In this document: in pieces, positions 32,557 through 41,990 of the stretch
Position numbering within the stretch: the first letter of the stretch is position 1
How the letters are laid out: every line of letters starts with the position of its first letter
Assembly: GCA_017429325.1 (NCBI GenBank)
Contig: JAFRPC010000020.1
Location: 1 to 63,224, forward strand
DNA: 63,224 nt
Source of the DNA: Oscillospiraceae bacterium
GTDB taxonomy: Bacteria; Bacillota; Clostridia; Oscillospirales; Oscillospiraceae
Direction of reading: 5' to 3'
The notes under the pieces: generated by a model
Seen by the model: only the letters and a program-made list of their open reading frames with translations
Told to the model about the DNA's origin: nothing
The model's database searches: none
Program-made: the position numbers and the translations under genes

Positions 32557-32834
32557 ATGGAAGCTTGCGAACGGGGTAACTGTGCGCAGGTACTGCGATG
32601 AAGCGGGAGATTGCGTGAAAACGGGAACTTCCGCAGAGTATGTCCGGTCATCGGGCGGCTGAGAAGGGACTGAACGCGGCGTATATCGCCTCGTAAGGCA
32701 ACTTGGCCGACAAACGTCGGCCAATTTTCATGTGCGGGGAATGATACGCACGGCAAAGCGGACAGAAACTTCCCGACCGTACCCAGCGAGACAAACGAAA
32801 AAACTGAGTACGATTTTTTAGGAGGAAATCAACC
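32557..32834 (+). promoter_or_regulatory. S10 operon 5' leader with an internal terminator
   Basis: About 270 nt of leader. At 32703-32728 a perfect 9-bp stem, TTGGCCGAC with GTCGGCCAA around AAAC, is followed by T4. This is an intrinsic terminator upstream of all the ribosomal genes, so it can only serve as an attenuator. The segment before it (32560-32700) is rich in short complementary pieces and could form the competing antiterminator. The ligand, perhaps a ribosomal protein of the operon, is not known from sequence. Confidence 0.6.
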
Positions 32835-33146
32835 ATGGCAAACCAGGAAATGATCAGAATTCGCCTCAAGGCCTATGATCATCAGCTCATCGACTCCAGC
32901 GCGGAGAAGATCGTCGAGACCGCCAAGCGGAACGGCGCTTCCGTCTCCGGACCCATCCCCCTGCCCACCAAGAAGGAGGTCGTCACCATTCTTCGTGCGG
33001 TCCACAAGTACAAGGACTCCCGTGAGCAGTTCGAGCGCAGAACCCACAAGCGTCTGATCGATATTCTCAACCCCAACCAGAAGACCGTCGAGGCCCTTAT
33101 GGCCCTGGACCTTCCCGCAGGTGTTGAGATTGAGATAAAGCTGTAA
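32835..33146 (+). CDS. rpsJ: 30S ribosomal protein S10
   Basis: A 103-residue, full-length S10 ([26 protein letters not shown], with the [11 protein letters not shown] loop). It sits in the head of the 30S subunit and also, as NusE, joins the transcription antitermination complex. It is the first gene of the operon, behind GGAGG. It is separated from rplC by 159 bp containing a hairpin, which is wider than elsewhere in the operon. Confidence 0.98.
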   Translation: MANQEMIRIRLKAYDHQLIDSSAEKIVETAKRNGASVSGPIPLPTKKEVVTILRAVHKYKDSREQFERRTHKRLIDILNPNQKTVEALMALDLPAGVEIEIKL

Positions 33147-33305
33147 TACATTATAATATGGATTCGGAGCGCCGTATCGCCCGGTTCCGAAAAAGTGAAT
33201 TGCAGCACCCGCTGTCCGTCGCAAGGACGGACAGGTCAAGTTGGCAGACCAACGGGACCCAATGCCGCGTATGTCAACCAATAACCTAAAAAAGGAGAAA
33301 CCAAC
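33147..33305 (+). other. Structured gap between rpsJ and rplC
   Basis: CTGTCCGTC and GGACGGACAG (about 33213-33235) form a strong hairpin around GCAA with no T-tract. The small inverted pair GTTGGCAGACCAAC follows. This may be an RNA processing site or a translational leader for rplC. Confidence 0.4.
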
Positions 33306-34028
33306 ATGCAGAAAGCAATCATCGGCAAGAAAGTGGGCATGACCCAGATCTTCGATGAGACCGGCCACGTGATCCCCGTCACCGTTATCGAGGCGGGCCC
33401 CTGCGTCGTGACTCAGAAGAAGACCAAAGAAAAAGACGGCTACGCCGCCGTGCAGCTCGGCTACGAGGACATCAAAGAGAAGAAGCTGTCCAAGCCCGAG
33501 AGAGGCCATCTGGCCAAGGCCGGCGTCGCCTACAAGAAGCATCTGAAGGAATTCAAGCTGGAGAAGGCCGCCGAGATGAACGTCGGCGACGAGGTCAAGG
33601 CTGACGTGTTCGCCAAGGGCGACCACATCGACGTGACCGGCATTTCCAAGGGCCACGGCTACCAGGGCGCCATCAAGCGCTGCGGCGCACAGCGTACCCC
33701 CACCTCCCACGGCGGCGGTCCCGTGCATCGTCACGCCGGCTCCATGGGCTCCACCTCCACCCCCGCCCGCATCTTCAAGGGCCACATCGGCGCCGGTCAG
33801 ATGGGCAATGAGCAGACTACGGTCCAGAACCTCATTGTCGTCAAGGTCGAGCCCGAGATGAACATGATCGTGGTCCGCGGCGCGATCCCCGGCCCTAAGG
33901 GCGGCATCGTGTACCTGAAGAACACCGTCAAGACCATCCACATTGCCAAGGCCGGCGCCGGCATCAGCGTCAACCCGCAGAAGGCCTCCGCCCGCGTCAA
34001 CCCCCAGAAGGCTTCCGCCAGAGGCTAA
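33306..34028 (+). CDS. rplC: 50S ribosomal protein L3
   Basis: A 240-residue L3, which helps nucleate 50S assembly near the peptidyl transferase centre. It has the canonical [16 protein letters not shown] start and [33 protein letters not shown] loop. It is about 30 residues longer than typical. The last residues are a tandem duplication, VNPQKASAR twice, encoded by two 27-bp copies (33969-33995 and 33996-34022). AAAGGAG precedes the start. Confidence 0.98.
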   Translation: MQKAIIGKKVGMTQIFDETGHVIPVTVIEAGPCVVTQKKTKEKDGYAAVQLGYEDIKEKKLSKPERGHLAKAGVAYKKHLKEFKLEKAAEMNVGDEVKADVFAKGDHIDVTGISKGHGYQGAIKRCGAQRTPTSHGGGPVHRHAGSMGSTSTPARIFKGHIGAGQMGNEQTTVQNLIVVKVEPEMNMIVVRGAIPGPKGGIVYLKNTVKTIHIAKAGAGISVNPQKASARVNPQKASARG

Positions 34029-34047
34029 GAAAGGAGAGTAACACACC

Positions 34048-34668
34048 ATGACGAACAAAGTTTATGACATGAACGGCAAGCACGTCGGTGAGGTGGAGCT
34101 CTCTGAGGCCGTATTCGGCATCGAGCCCAACGTCTCCGTCATGCACGACGTGGTCAAGAACCACCTGGCCAACTGCCGTCAGGGCACGCAGTCTGCGCTG
34201 ACCCGCGGCGAGGTCTCCGGGGGCGGCAGAAAGCCCTGGAGACAGAAGGGCACCGGCCGCGCCCGTCAGGGCAGCACCCGCGCCCCCCAGTGGACCCACG
34301 GCGGCATCGTCTTTGCTCCCAAGCCCCGCGACTACAGCTACCGCCTGAACAAGAAGGTCCGCCGTCTGGCCCTCAAGTCCGCCCTGAGCGCCAAGGCCCA
34401 GGCCGGTGAGATCATCGTCATCGACGAGATCAAGATGGACGAGATCAAGACCAAGACCTTCCAGAAGTTCCTGAACGCCGTCAACGTCGAGCGCAAGGCG
34501 CTGGTTATCACTGCCGAGGTCAACGAGACCGTTATCAAGTCCGCCCGCAACATCGAGGGCGTGCAGACCACCTTCGCCAACCTCATCAACGTCTACGACA
34601 TTCTCAATGCCAACCAGCTGGTCCTGGACAAGGCCGCGCTGGCTAAGATCGAGGAGGTGTTCGCATAA
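34048..34668 (+). CDS. rplD: 50S ribosomal protein L4
   Basis: A 206-residue L4, lining the peptide exit tunnel; in enterobacteria it also represses its own operon. The extended loop is clear: RGEVSGGGRKPWRQKGTGRARQGSTRAPQWTHGGIVFAPKPRDYSYRLNKK. GGAGAG lies upstream. The TAA shares a base with the rplW ATG. Confidence 0.98.
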   Translation: MTNKVYDMNGKHVGEVELSEAVFGIEPNVSVMHDVVKNHLANCRQGTQSALTRGEVSGGGRKPWRQKGTGRARQGSTRAPQWTHGGIVFAPKPRDYSYRLNKKVRRLALKSALSAKAQAGEIIVIDEIKMDEIKTKTFQKFLNAVNVERKALVITAEVNETVIKSARNIEGVQTTFANLINVYDILNANQLVLDKAALAKIEEVFA

Positions 34669-34964
34669 TGAAGAGCGTATACGACATCATTCTGAGGCCC
34701 GTCATCACCGAACAGTCCATGGAGGCCGTGGACGACAAGCGGTACGTGTTCTACGTTCTGCCCACCGCCACCAAGACCGAGATCAAGGCTGCCATCGAGG
34801 AGATCTTCGGCGTTAAGGTCGCCAAGGTCAACACCCTCCGCATGGACGGCAAAGAGAAGCGCCAGGGCGCTTACCCCGCCGGACGCACCGCCTCCTACAA
34901 GAAGGCGATGATCAAGCTCACCGAGGACTCCAAGACCATCGAGTTCTTCGAGGGCATGGTCTAA
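34668..34964 (+). CDS. rplW: 50S ribosomal protein L23
   Basis: A 98-residue L23, at the tunnel exit where signal recognition particle and trigger factor dock. Signatures are YDIILRPVITEQSM and VNTLRMDGKEKRQG. Its start overlaps the rplD stop by one base, indicating translational coupling. Confidence 0.98.
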   Translation: MKSVYDIILRPVITEQSMEAVDDKRYVFYVLPTATKTEIKAAIEEIFGVKVAKVNTLRMDGKEKRQGAYPAGRTASYKKAMIKLTEDSKTIEFFEGMV

Positions 34965-34994
34965 TTCAAATCTCAAAAAGGAGCGTAACGCAAA

Positions 34995-35831
34995 ATGGCA
35001 TTGAAATCTTTTAAGCCTTATACCCCTGCGAGACGGACCATGACTGTGTCCGCGTTCGAGGGCGTTGACAAGAAGGCGAAGCCCGAGCGCGGCCTGGTTG
35101 AGACTTTGAAGAAGCACTCCGGCCGCAACAACTACGGTCATATCACCGTCCGCCACCACGGCGGCGGCAACAAGCGCAAGTACCGCGTGGTGGACTTCCG
35201 CCGCGACAAGCTGGATATGCCCGCCACCGTGCTCCGTCTGGAGTACGACCCCAACCGGACCGCCTACATCGCCCTGGTGGAATACACCGACGGCGAGCGC
35301 CGCTACATTCTGGCCCCCGTCGGCCTGAAGGTCGGCGACCAGGTCCTGTCCTCCGCCGCTGCCGACATCAAGCCCGGCAACACCTTGCCCATTGCCAACA
35401 TCCCCGTTGGCACCGTCATCCACAACCTGGAGCTCGCCCCGGGCCGCGGCGGACAGCTTGTTCGCTCCGCCGGCGCCGCCGCCCAGCTCATGGCGAAGGA
35501 AGGCGACCTGGCCCAGGTGCGTATGCCCTCCGGCGAGTTCCGCTATGTGCGGATGAACTGCATGGCCTCCATCGGCCAGGTCGGCAACCTGGAGAACGCC
35601 AACATCCACATCGGCAAGGCCGGCCGTACCCGTCACATGGGGATCCGTCCCACCGTCCGCGGCTCCGTCATGAACCCCAATGACCACCCCCACGGCGGCG
35701 GCGAGGGCCGTGCGCCCGTTGGCCGTCCCGGCCCTGTGACCCCCTGGGGCAAGCCCGCTATGGGTTACAAGACCCGGAAGACCAAGAACCGGACCAATAA
35801 GTTCATCATCAAGCGCAGAAACAGCAAGTAA
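34995..35831 (+). CDS. rplB: 50S ribosomal protein L2
   Basis: A 278-residue L2, required for subunit joining and close to the peptidyl transferase centre. Canonical features: [49 protein letters not shown], and the C-terminal [36 protein letters not shown], which contains the essential histidine. AAAGGAG lies upstream. Confidence 0.98.
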   Translation: MALKSFKPYTPARRTMTVSAFEGVDKKAKPERGLVETLKKHSGRNNYGHITVRHHGGGNKRKYRVVDFRRDKLDMPATVLRLEYDPNRTAYIALVEYTDGERRYILAPVGLKVGDQVLSSAAADIKPGNTLPIANIPVGTVIHNLELAPGRGGQLVRSAGAAAQLMAKEGDLAQVRMPSGEFRYVRMNCMASIGQVGNLENANIHIGKAGRTRHMGIRPTVRGSVMNPNDHPHGGGEGRAPVGRPGPVTPWGKPAMGYKTRKTKNRTNKFIIKRRNSK

Positions 35832-35846
35832 GGAGGAAATGAAACA

Positions 35847-36125
35847 ATGAGCAGAAGCATTAAAAAAGGCCCGTTTGTTGCTCCCGAGCTGTTTAAGCGC
35901 GTCGAAGAGCTCAACAAAGCAGGCGAAAAGAAAGTTCTGAAGACCTGGTCCAGAGCTTCCACCATTTTCCCCTCCTTCGTAGGTCACACCATTGCGGTGC
36001 ACGACGGCCGGAAGCACGTTCCCGTCTATGTCACCGAGGATATGGTCGGGCACAAGCTGGGCGAGTTCGTCCCCACCCGGACGTTCCGCGGCCACAGCGG
36101 GTCCAAGACCAGCAATAACAAGTAA
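35847..36125 (+). CDS. rpsS: 30S ribosomal protein S19
   Basis: A 92-residue S19, in the 30S head contacting the A-site region. It reads [21 protein letters not shown] and ends [28 protein letters not shown] upstream; 15 bp after rplB. Confidence 0.98.
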   Translation: MSRSIKKGPFVAPELFKRVEELNKAGEKKVLKTWSRASTIFPSFVGHTIAVHDGRKHVPVYVTEDMVGHKLGEFVPTRTFRGHSGSKTSNNK

Positions 36126-36138
36126 GGAGGAGAGAACC

Positions 36139-36474
36139 ATGGAAGCAAGAGCCTATCTGAAATTTGTGCGGATCTCTCCCCGCAAGGTGAAGATCGTCTG
36201 TGACCTCATCCGGGGTCAGGACGCCAACACCGCCATTGCTTATCTGAGCAACACCCCCAAGGCTGCCACGGAGCCCATGCTCAAGCTCCTCAAGAGCGCC
36301 ATCGCCAATGCCGAGACCAACCACGGCATGGACCGCGAGAAGCTCTACGTCTCCACCGCGCTGGCCGACCCCGGCCCCACCCTGAAGCGCGGCATGGCCA
36401 GAGCCAAGGGCAGCTACAACCGCATTCTCAAGAGAACCACCCACCTCACCATCGGCGTGAGCGAGCGGGAATAA
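36139..36474 (+). CDS. rplV: 50S ribosomal protein L22
   Basis: A 111-residue L22, whose beta-hairpin lines the exit tunnel and is a site of macrolide resistance. It starts ARAYLKFVRISPRKVKIVCDLIRG, with the hairpin ADPGPTLKRGMARAKGSYNRILKRTTHLTI. The start at 36139 follows GGAGGAG; the longer frame is a shadow of rpsS. Confidence 0.98.
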   Translation: MEARAYLKFVRISPRKVKIVCDLIRGQDANTAIAYLSNTPKAATEPMLKLLKSAIANAETNHGMDREKLYVSTALADPGPTLKRGMARAKGSYNRILKRTTHLTIGVSERE

Positions 36475-36489
36475 GGCAGGAGGTACAAT

Positions 36490-37332
36490 ATGGGACAGAA
36501 AGTTAACCCCCACGGACTGCGCGTTGGCGTGATTAAGGACTGGGATTCCCGCTGGTATGCCCGTCCTGAGAAGGTCGGCGACCTGCTGGTCGAGGACTAC
36601 AACATCAGAAAGTTCCTGAAGACCACCCTCTATGCCGCCGGTATCGCCAAGATCGAGATCGAGCGCGACAATGCCAAGGTCAAGATCAACCTCCATTGCT
36701 CCCGCCCCGGCGTCGTCATCGGCAAGGGCGGCCAGGAAATCGAAAAGCTCCGTCTGCAAGTCGCTGAGAAGATCAAGAAGAACGTCGTTCTGAACATCAT
36801 TGAGATCCGCTCCCCCGACCTGAACGCGCAGCTTGTGGCCGAGAACATCGCCGCGCAGCTGGAGAAGCGTATCTCCTTCCGCCGCGCTATGAAGCAGGCC
36901 ATGCAGAGAGCCACACGTCTGGGCGCCAAGGGCATCAAGTGCATGTGCGCCGGTCGTCTGGGCGGCGCTGAGATCGCCCGCTCCGAGACCTACCACGAGG
37001 GCACCATCCCCCTGCAGACCCTCCGCGCCGACATCGAGTACGGCTTTGCCGAGGCCAACACCACCTACGGCAAGGTCGGCTGCAAGGTGTGGATCTACAA
37101 GGGCGAGGTCCTCAACTCCACCCTGCGCGCCGCTGCCGTGGAGCAGCCTGCCCGCCGCGAGCGCCGTGACGGCGACCGCCGCGACCGCAGAGGCGACCGC
37201 AGACCCTTCAACGGTGAGCGCCGCGACAACAACGGCGAGCGCCGTGACCGCAGACCCTTCAACGGCGAGCGCCGCGACAACAACAACGGCGAGCGTCGTC
37301 CCTACAACCGTCCGGAAGGAGGCAACCGCTAA
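36490..37332 (+). CDS. rpsC: 30S ribosomal protein S3 with a long Arg/Asp/Asn-rich tail
   Basis: A 280-residue S3, part of the mRNA entry channel helicase. The first 218 residues are standard: [24 protein letters not shown], the KH-domain [14 protein letters not shown], and [12 protein letters not shown]. Beyond them lies an extra tail of about 60 residues of [17 protein letters not shown] repeats, so the protein is longer than the usual 207-233. The tail DNA contains near-perfect repeats (37198-37300). The last base of the stop is shared with the rplP ATG. Confidence 0.98.
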   Translation: MGQKVNPHGLRVGVIKDWDSRWYARPEKVGDLLVEDYNIRKFLKTTLYAAGIAKIEIERDNAKVKINLHCSRPGVVIGKGGQEIEKLRLQVAEKIKKNVVLNIIEIRSPDLNAQLVAENIAAQLEKRISFRRAMKQAMQRATRLGAKGIKCMCAGRLGGAEIARSETYHEGTIPLQTLRADIEYGFAEANTTYGKVGCKVWIYKGEVLNSTLRAAAVEQPARRERRDGDRRDRRGDRRPFNGERRDNNGERRDRRPFNGERRDNNNGERRPYNRPEGGNR

Positions 37333-37766
37333 TGTTGATGCCCAAGAGAACCAAGTTCCGCAGAGTTCAGCGCGGCCGCATGAAGGGCGCTGCCTCCCGC
37401 GGCAACAAGGTCGCCTACGGTGAGTACGGCATCCAGGCTCTCGAGCCCGGCTGGATCACCGGCAACCAGATCGAGGCCGCCCGTGTCGCCATGACCCGCT
37501 ACACCAAGCGCGGCGGCAAGGTTTGGATCAAGATTTTCCCCGACAAGCCCGTCTCCAAGAAGGCGCTCGGCGTTCGTATGGGTTCCGGTAAAGGCGCCCC
37601 CGAATTCTGGGTCGCCGTCGTCAAGGCCCAGAAGGTCATGTTCGAGATCGGCGGAGTCACCGAGGACGTAGCCCGCGAGGCGCTTCGTCTTGCCCAGCAC
37701 AAGCTTCCCATCCGCACCCGGATCGTCAAGCGGGAAGAGGCAGAATCTGAGATTGGTGGTGAATAA
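37332..37766 (+). CDS. rplP: 50S ribosomal protein L16
   Basis: A 144-residue L16, contacting the A-site tRNA elbow. Signatures are [19 protein letters not shown] and [28 protein letters not shown]. Either the ATG at 37332 (overlapping the rpsC stop) or the one at 37338 could be used; both lie at a usable distance from GGAGG. Confidence 0.98.
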   Translation: MLMPKRTKFRRVQRGRMKGAASRGNKVAYGEYGIQALEPGWITGNQIEAARVAMTRYTKRGGKVWIKIFPDKPVSKKALGVRMGSGKGAPEFWVAVVKAQKVMFEIGGVTEDVAREALRLAQHKLPIRTRIVKREEAESEIGGE

Positions 37767-37768
37767 CG

Positions 37769-37963
37769 ATGAAGGCAAAAGAATTAAGAGAAATGACCAC
37801 CGCTGAGCTGGAGACCAAGCTCTCCGAGCTGAAGAAGGACCTGTTCTTCCTGCGGATGCAGCATGCGACCAACCAGCTTGACAACCCCCTGAAGATCAAC
37901 CTGGTGAAGAAGGATATTGCCCGCATCAAGACTGTTATTCGCGAGAAAGAGACCACGATCTGA
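37769..37963 (+). CDS. rpmC: 50S ribosomal protein L29
   Basis: A 64-residue helical hairpin protein at the tunnel exit beside L23. [40 protein letters not shown] is typical. It begins two bases after the rplP stop, suggesting coupled translation. Confidence 0.97.
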   Translation: MKAKELREMTTAELETKLSELKKDLFFLRMQHATNQLDNPLKINLVKKDIARIKTVIREKETTI

Positions 37964-37977
37964 GGAGGAAATGCAAA

Positions 37978-38241
37978 ATGAGTGAAAATACAAGAGCTTT
38001 CCGCAAGACCAGAGTTGGTAAGGTCCTTTCCGATAAGATGGACAAGACCATCGTAGTCGCTGTGGAAGACAGCGTGGCACATCCGCTGTATAAAAAGATT
38101 GTCAAGAGAACCTACAAGCTGAAGGCCCACGACGAGAACAATGAGTGCGGCATCGGCGACATCGTAAAGGTGATGGAGTGCCGTCCCCTGTCCAAGGACA
38201 AGAGATGGAGACTCGTTGAGATCATCGAAAAGGCGAAGTAA
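37978..38241 (+). CDS. rpsQ: 30S ribosomal protein S17
   Basis: An 87-residue OB-fold protein and primary 16S rRNA binder. [22 protein letters not shown] and [33 protein letters not shown] are canonical. GGAGG upstream. Confidence 0.98.
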   Translation: MSENTRAFRKTRVGKVLSDKMDKTIVVAVEDSVAHPLYKKIVKRTYKLKAHDENNECGIGDIVKVMECRPLSKDKRWRLVEIIEKAK

Positions 38242-38255
38242 GGAGGTCGTCAACT

Positions 38256-38624
38256 GTGATTCAGGCTGAAACTTATCTGAAGGTTGCCGACAACACCGGC
38301 GCCAAGGAAATCAAGTGCATCCGCGTGCTGGGCGGCTCCCGCCGCAAGTACGGCAACATCGGCGACGTCATCGTGGCTTCCGTCCGCAAGGCCGCTCCCG
38401 GCGGCACTGCCAAGAAGGGCGAAGTCGTCCGCGCCGTGATCGTCCGTACCGCCAAGGGCACCCGCCGCGCCGACGGCACCTACGTCCGCTTCGATGAGAA
38501 CGCCGCCGTTCTCATCAAGGACGACAAGAGCCCCAAGGGCACCCGTATTTTTGGGCCCGTGGCAAGAGAGCTTCGTGACAAGGGCTTCATGAAGATCTGC
38601 TCCCTCGCACCCGAAACTGTTTAA
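38256..38624 (+). CDS. rplN: 50S ribosomal protein L14
   Basis: A 122-residue L14, forming part of the intersubunit bridge region. [27 protein letters not shown] and [24 protein letters not shown] identify it. The start is GTG at 38256, preceded by AAGGAGG, which gives the exact family N terminus. Confidence 0.98.
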   Translation: MIQAETYLKVADNTGAKEIKCIRVLGGSRRKYGNIGDVIVASVRKAAPGGTAKKGEVVRAVIVRTAKGTRRADGTYVRFDENAAVLIKDDKSPKGTRIFGPVARELRDKGFMKICSLAPETV

Positions 38625-38636
38625 GGGGGACGCACC

Positions 38637-38942
38637 ATGAACATTAAGAAAAACGATACCGTTATCGTCCTGTCCGGCAAGGACAAGGGCGTGAAGGGCA
38701 AGGTCCTGATGGCCATGCCCAGCGAGAACAAGCTGATCGTCGAGGGCGTCAATGTGGCGACCGTCCATCAGAAGGCTCGCAAGCAGGGCGAGGAAGGCGG
38801 CATCCTCCGCAAGGAGACCCCCATCCGCGCCGACAAGGTAGCCCTCTACTGCCCCAAGTGCAACAAGGGCGTCCGCATCGGCTTCAAGGTCGAGGGCGAC
38901 AAGAAGCTCCGCATCGGTCGGCCCTGCGGCCATGAGATTTAA
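38637..38942 (+). CDS. rplX: 50S ribosomal protein L24
   Basis: A 101-residue KOW-domain protein that initiates 50S assembly. [27 protein letters not shown] is the KOW motif. The C-terminal [12 protein letters not shown] holds a CxxC pair. GGGGG upstream, 12 bp after rplN. Confidence 0.98.
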   Translation: MNIKKNDTVIVLSGKDKGVKGKVLMAMPSENKLIVEGVNVATVHQKARKQGEEGGILRKETPIRADKVALYCPKCNKGVRIGFKVEGDKKLRIGRPCGHEI

Positions 38943-38959
38943 GAAGGAGGATTTCAGAA

Positions 38960-39499
38960 ATGGCAAGACTGAAGGTTAAGTACACCGAAGAAATCGCTCC
39001 CGCTCTCATGAAGAAGTTCCAGTACAAGAGCGTCATGCAGATCCCCAACCTGAGCAAGGTCATCGTGAACGTCGGCTGCGGCGATTCCAAGAACAACGCC
39101 AAGGAGATCGAGGCCATCTGCAAGGACATCGCCGCCATCACCGGCCAGAAGCCCGTCGTCACCAAGGCCCGCAAGTCCGTTGCGAACTTCAAGGTCCGTG
39201 AAGGCGAGAACATCGGCGTCATGGTAACGCTCCGCGGCGACAAGATGTGGGAATTCCTGGACCGCCTGTTCTGCGTGGCCCTGCCCCGTGTCCGCGACTT
39301 CCGCGGCATCAACCCCAACTCCTTCGACGGTCGCGGCAACTATGCCATGGGCCTGAAGGAACAGCTCATCTTCCCCGAAATCGAGTACGACAAGGTGGAC
39401 AAGATCCGCGGTATGAACATCGTCATCTGCACCACCGCCAAAACCGACGAAGAAGCGAAAGAGCTGCTGACCCAGATCGGCGCTCCCTTCTACGCTTAA
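38960..39499 (+). CDS. rplE: 50S ribosomal protein L5
   Basis: A 179-residue 5S rRNA-binding protein of the central protuberance. [46 protein letters not shown] and [28 protein letters not shown] are diagnostic. AAGGAGG upstream. Confidence 0.98.
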   Translation: MARLKVKYTEEIAPALMKKFQYKSVMQIPNLSKVIVNVGCGDSKNNAKEIEAICKDIAAITGQKPVVTKARKSVANFKVREGENIGVMVTLRGDKMWEFLDRLFCVALPRVRDFRGINPNSFDGRGNYAMGLKEQLIFPEIEYDKVDKIRGMNIVICTTAKTDEEAKELLTQIGAPFYA

Positions 39500-39516
39500 T
39501 CAGGGAGGAAGACACA

Positions 39517-39702
39517 ATGGCAAAGAAAGCTATGATTCTCAAGCAGCAGCGGGAAGCCAAGTTCTCCACCCGCCGCTACAACCGCTGCAAGATCTGCGGT
39601 CGTCCCCACGCCTACCTGCGGGACTACGGCATCTGCCGTATCTGCTTCCGCGAGCGGGCCTACAAGGGCGAGATCCCCGGCGTGCGCAAGGCTTCCTGGT
39701 AA
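39517..39702 (+). CDS. rpsN: 30S ribosomal protein S14, zinc-binding type
   Basis: A 61-residue S14 of the short, zinc-containing form (also called rpsZ). CKIC and CRIC, 15 residues apart, supply four zinc ligands. It reads [42 protein letters not shown]. The start at 39517 follows GGAGG; the longer frame is a shadow of rplE. A repeat-rich 212-bp gap follows before rpsH. Confidence 0.97.
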   Translation: MAKKAMILKQQREAKFSTRRYNRCKICGRPHAYLRDYGICRICFRERAYKGEIPGVRKASW

Positions 39703-39914
39703 GCTGCGCTTAGTCACCAGTCACCAGTGACTAGTGACTAGTGACTGGTGACTGGTGACTGGTGACTGATCACTGGTCACTCATATCTGATTTTAATGTA
39801 ACTGGGTATCAGAAGTCATTGGGATAATGCGCGGCGGAAGCCGATGCATTCCCAATGATACCCTGATACTGAAATCGGCTCAAGGCCGGTAACTTCAACA
39901 AGGAGGAGTATCAC
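39703..39914. repeat. Heptad hairpin and nested inverted repeats within the ribosomal operon
   Basis: Heptads CAGTCAC/TGACTAG/TGACTGG fill 39712-39782 and contain both orientations, so they fold back on themselves. At 39804-39863 two overlapping inverted repeats compete: GGGTATCA can pair with TGATACCC, and TCATTGGGA with TCCCAATGA, but they share the bases TGA. This is the widest gap of the spc section and no promoter is evident in it. Confidence 0.75.
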
Positions 39915-40313
39915 ATGCAAATCACCGATCCCGTTGCGGATATGCTGACCCGCATCCGCAATGCCAACAACGCGAAGCACAACACTGTGGACGTTCCCGC
40001 TTCCAACCTGAAGAAGTCCATCGCGCAGATCCTGCTCGACGAGGGCTATATCAAGTCCTTCACCGTGGAGGACGACGGGACCCAGGGCATGATCCACATC
40101 ACGCTGAAGTATCTCGGCAAGGGCGAGAAGGTCATCTCCGGCCTCCGCCGCGTCTCCAAGCCCGGCCTGCGTGTCTACGCCGGTGCTGACGAGCTGCCCA
40201 AGGTCCTGAAGGGCCTCGGCATTGCCATCATTTCCACCTCCAAGGGCGTCATGACCGACAAGGCTGCGCGTGCGGCCCACATCGGCGGCGAAGTCCTTGC
40301 GTTTGTCTGGTAA
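39915..40313 (+). CDS. rpsH: 30S ribosomal protein S8
   Basis: A 132-residue primary 16S rRNA binder; in enterobacteria it represses the spc operon. [40 protein letters not shown] and [31 protein letters not shown] are canonical. AAGGAGG upstream. Confidence 0.98.
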   Translation: MQITDPVADMLTRIRNANNAKHNTVDVPASNLKKSIAQILLDEGYIKSFTVEDDGTQGMIHITLKYLGKGEKVISGLRRVSKPGLRVYAGADELPKVLKGLGIAIISTSKGVMTDKAARAAHIGGEVLAFVW

Positions 40314-40325
40314 GGAGGTAACATT

Positions 40326-40871
40326 ATGTCCAGAATCGGCAAAATGGCTATCACCGTGCCCGCCAACGTGGACGTGGAGATTGCTGAGAACAACGTGGTC
40401 ACGGTCAAGGGCGCCAAGGGCACTCTGACCCAGACCTTCAACCCCAAGATGATCATCGAGAAGGACGGCGGCAAGATCACCGTTTCCCGCCCCGATGACA
40501 GCCATGAGTGCAAGAGCCTTCACGGCCTCACCCGCACCCTGCTGAACAACATGATCGTCGGCCTGGACAAGGGCTTCACCAAGGAGCTCGAGGTCAACGG
40601 CGTCGGCTATCGTGCCCAGATGGAAGGGAAGAAGCTGGTCATGAACCTGGGCTATTCCCACCCCGTCACCATGGACGCTCCCGAGGGCGTGGAGATCGAG
40701 GTCCCCGCTCCCAACAAGATCGTCATCAAGGGGTATAACAAGCAGGTCGTCGGCCAGTTTGCGGCCGAGGTCCGCGGCAAGAGACCTCCCGAGCCCTACA
40801 AGGGCAAGGGCATCAAGTACGCCAGCGAAGTCGTCCGCATCAAGGAAGGCAAGACTGGCGCCAAGAAGTAA
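40326..40871 (+). CDS. rplF: 50S ribosomal protein L6
   Basis: A 181-residue L6 near the factor-binding site. [18 protein letters not shown] at the start and [30 protein letters not shown] at the end are conserved. AAGGAGG upstream; 12 bp after rpsH. Confidence 0.98.
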   Translation: MSRIGKMAITVPANVDVEIAENNVVTVKGAKGTLTQTFNPKMIIEKDGGKITVSRPDDSHECKSLHGLTRTLLNNMIVGLDKGFTKELEVNGVGYRAQMEGKKLVMNLGYSHPVTMDAPEGVEIEVPAPNKIVIKGYNKQVVGQFAAEVRGKRPPEPYKGKGIKYASEVVRIKEGKTGAKK

Positions 40872-40887
40872 TCGGAGGTGTGCTTAA

Positions 40888-41247
40888 ATGGTTAAGAAAT
40901 TCGACAGAAATGCACAGCGCATGAAGCGTCACGTGCGGGTTCGTGCGAAGATTTCCGGCACCCCCGAGCGTCCCCGCCTGAACGTATTCAGAAGCAACGC
41001 CAATATCTATGCGCAGATCATTGACGACATCAACGGAGCAACCCTGGTTTCCGCTTCCACCCTGGACAAGAGCTTTGAGGGCTTTGGCGGCAATGTCGAG
41101 GCGGCCAAGAAGGTCGGCCTGATGATCGCCGAGCGTGCCAAGGAAAAGGGCATCACCGAGGTCGTGTTTGACCGCGGCGGCTACATTTTCCACGGTCGCG
41201 TCGCTGCTCTGGCCGAGGGCGCCCGCGAAGGCGGACTCGAGTTTTAA
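40888..41247 (+). CDS. rplR: 50S ribosomal protein L18
   Basis: A 119-residue 5S rRNA binder. [37 protein letters not shown] and [28 protein letters not shown] are canonical. GGAGG upstream. Confidence 0.98.
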   Translation: MVKKFDRNAQRMKRHVRVRAKISGTPERPRLNVFRSNANIYAQIIDDINGATLVSASTLDKSFEGFGGNVEAAKKVGLMIAERAKEKGITEVVFDRGGYIFHGRVAALAEGAREGGLEF

Positions 41248-41262
41248 GAGGAGGAAGTAGAA

Positions 41263-41781
41263 ATGGCTTATAGAAGAGACAACAGAGATCAGGTCCAGGA
41301 AGGACCCGAGATGATCGAAAAGGTCGTGTACCTGAACCGCGTCTCCAAGACCGTCAAGGGCGGCCGCGTGATGAAGTTCTCCGCTCTGGTCGTCGTGGGC
41401 GACGGCAAGGGCACCGTGGGCTACGGCCTGGGCAAGGCGGCTGAGGTTTCCGAGGCCATCCTGAAGGGCATTGCCAACGCCAAGAAGAACATGGTCACGA
41501 TCAGCCTCTCCGGCACCACCATCCCCCATGAGGTCATCGGCGTCTACGGCGCCGGCCGCGTGCTGATGAAGCCCGCTGCCGTCGGTACCGGCGTTATCGC
41601 CGGCGGCGCTGTCCGTGCGGTGATGGAAGCCGTAGGCATCTCCAACATTCGTACCAAGTGCCTGCGTTCCAACAATCCGCAGAATGTTGTGAAGGCGGCC
41701 ATGCAGGGCCTCATGTCCCTCCGCAGCCCCGAGCAGGTGGCTGCCATCCGGGGCAAGAGCGTCGAAGAAGTCACAGGCTAA
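41263..41781 (+). CDS. rpsE: 30S ribosomal protein S5
   Basis: A 172-residue S5, involved in decoding accuracy and mRNA unwinding. [41 protein letters not shown] is the core motif. The N-terminal extension ahead of it is short. GAGGAGG upstream. Confidence 0.98.
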   Translation: MAYRRDNRDQVQEGPEMIEKVVYLNRVSKTVKGGRVMKFSALVVVGDGKGTVGYGLGKAAEVSEAILKGIANAKKNMVTISLSGTTIPHEVIGVYGAGRVLMKPAAVGTGVIAGGAVRAVMEAVGISNIRTKCLRSNNPQNVVKAAMQGLMSLRSPEQVAAIRGKSVEEVTG

Positions 41782-41794
41782 GGAGGAGTTTGAA

Positions 41795-41977
41795 ATGGCA
41801 CAGTTAAAGATCAAGCTCGTCAAGAGCCTCAACGGTCGGCTGAAGAAGCAGATCGCCACTGCCGAGTCCCTTGGCCTGCGCAAGCCCGGCCAGACGACCG
41901 TGCAGCCCGACAATGAAATGACCCGCGGCAAGATCGCCAAGATCGGCTTCATGCTCGAGGTCACTGAAGTGGAATAA
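41795..41977 (+). CDS. rpmD: 50S ribosomal protein L30
   Basis: A 60-residue L30: LKIKLVKSLNGRLKKQIATAESLGLRKPGQTTVQPDN. Full length. AAGGAGGAG upstream; 13 bp after rpsE. Confidence 0.97.
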   Translation: MAQLKIKLVKSLNGRLKKQIATAESLGLRKPGQTTVQPDNEMTRGKIAKIGFMLEVTEVE

Positions 41978-41990
41978 GGAGGAGACAAGA

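Noticed and set aside
33212-33260. Separate terminator or promoter before rplC
   Set aside because: The hairpin has no T-tract and I see no -35/-10 pair of normal spacing; kept only as a structured gap.
34593-36140. 515-codon minus-strand frame across ribosomal genes
   Set aside because: Lies opposite rplW, rplB and rpsS, which are certain; typical antisense shadow.
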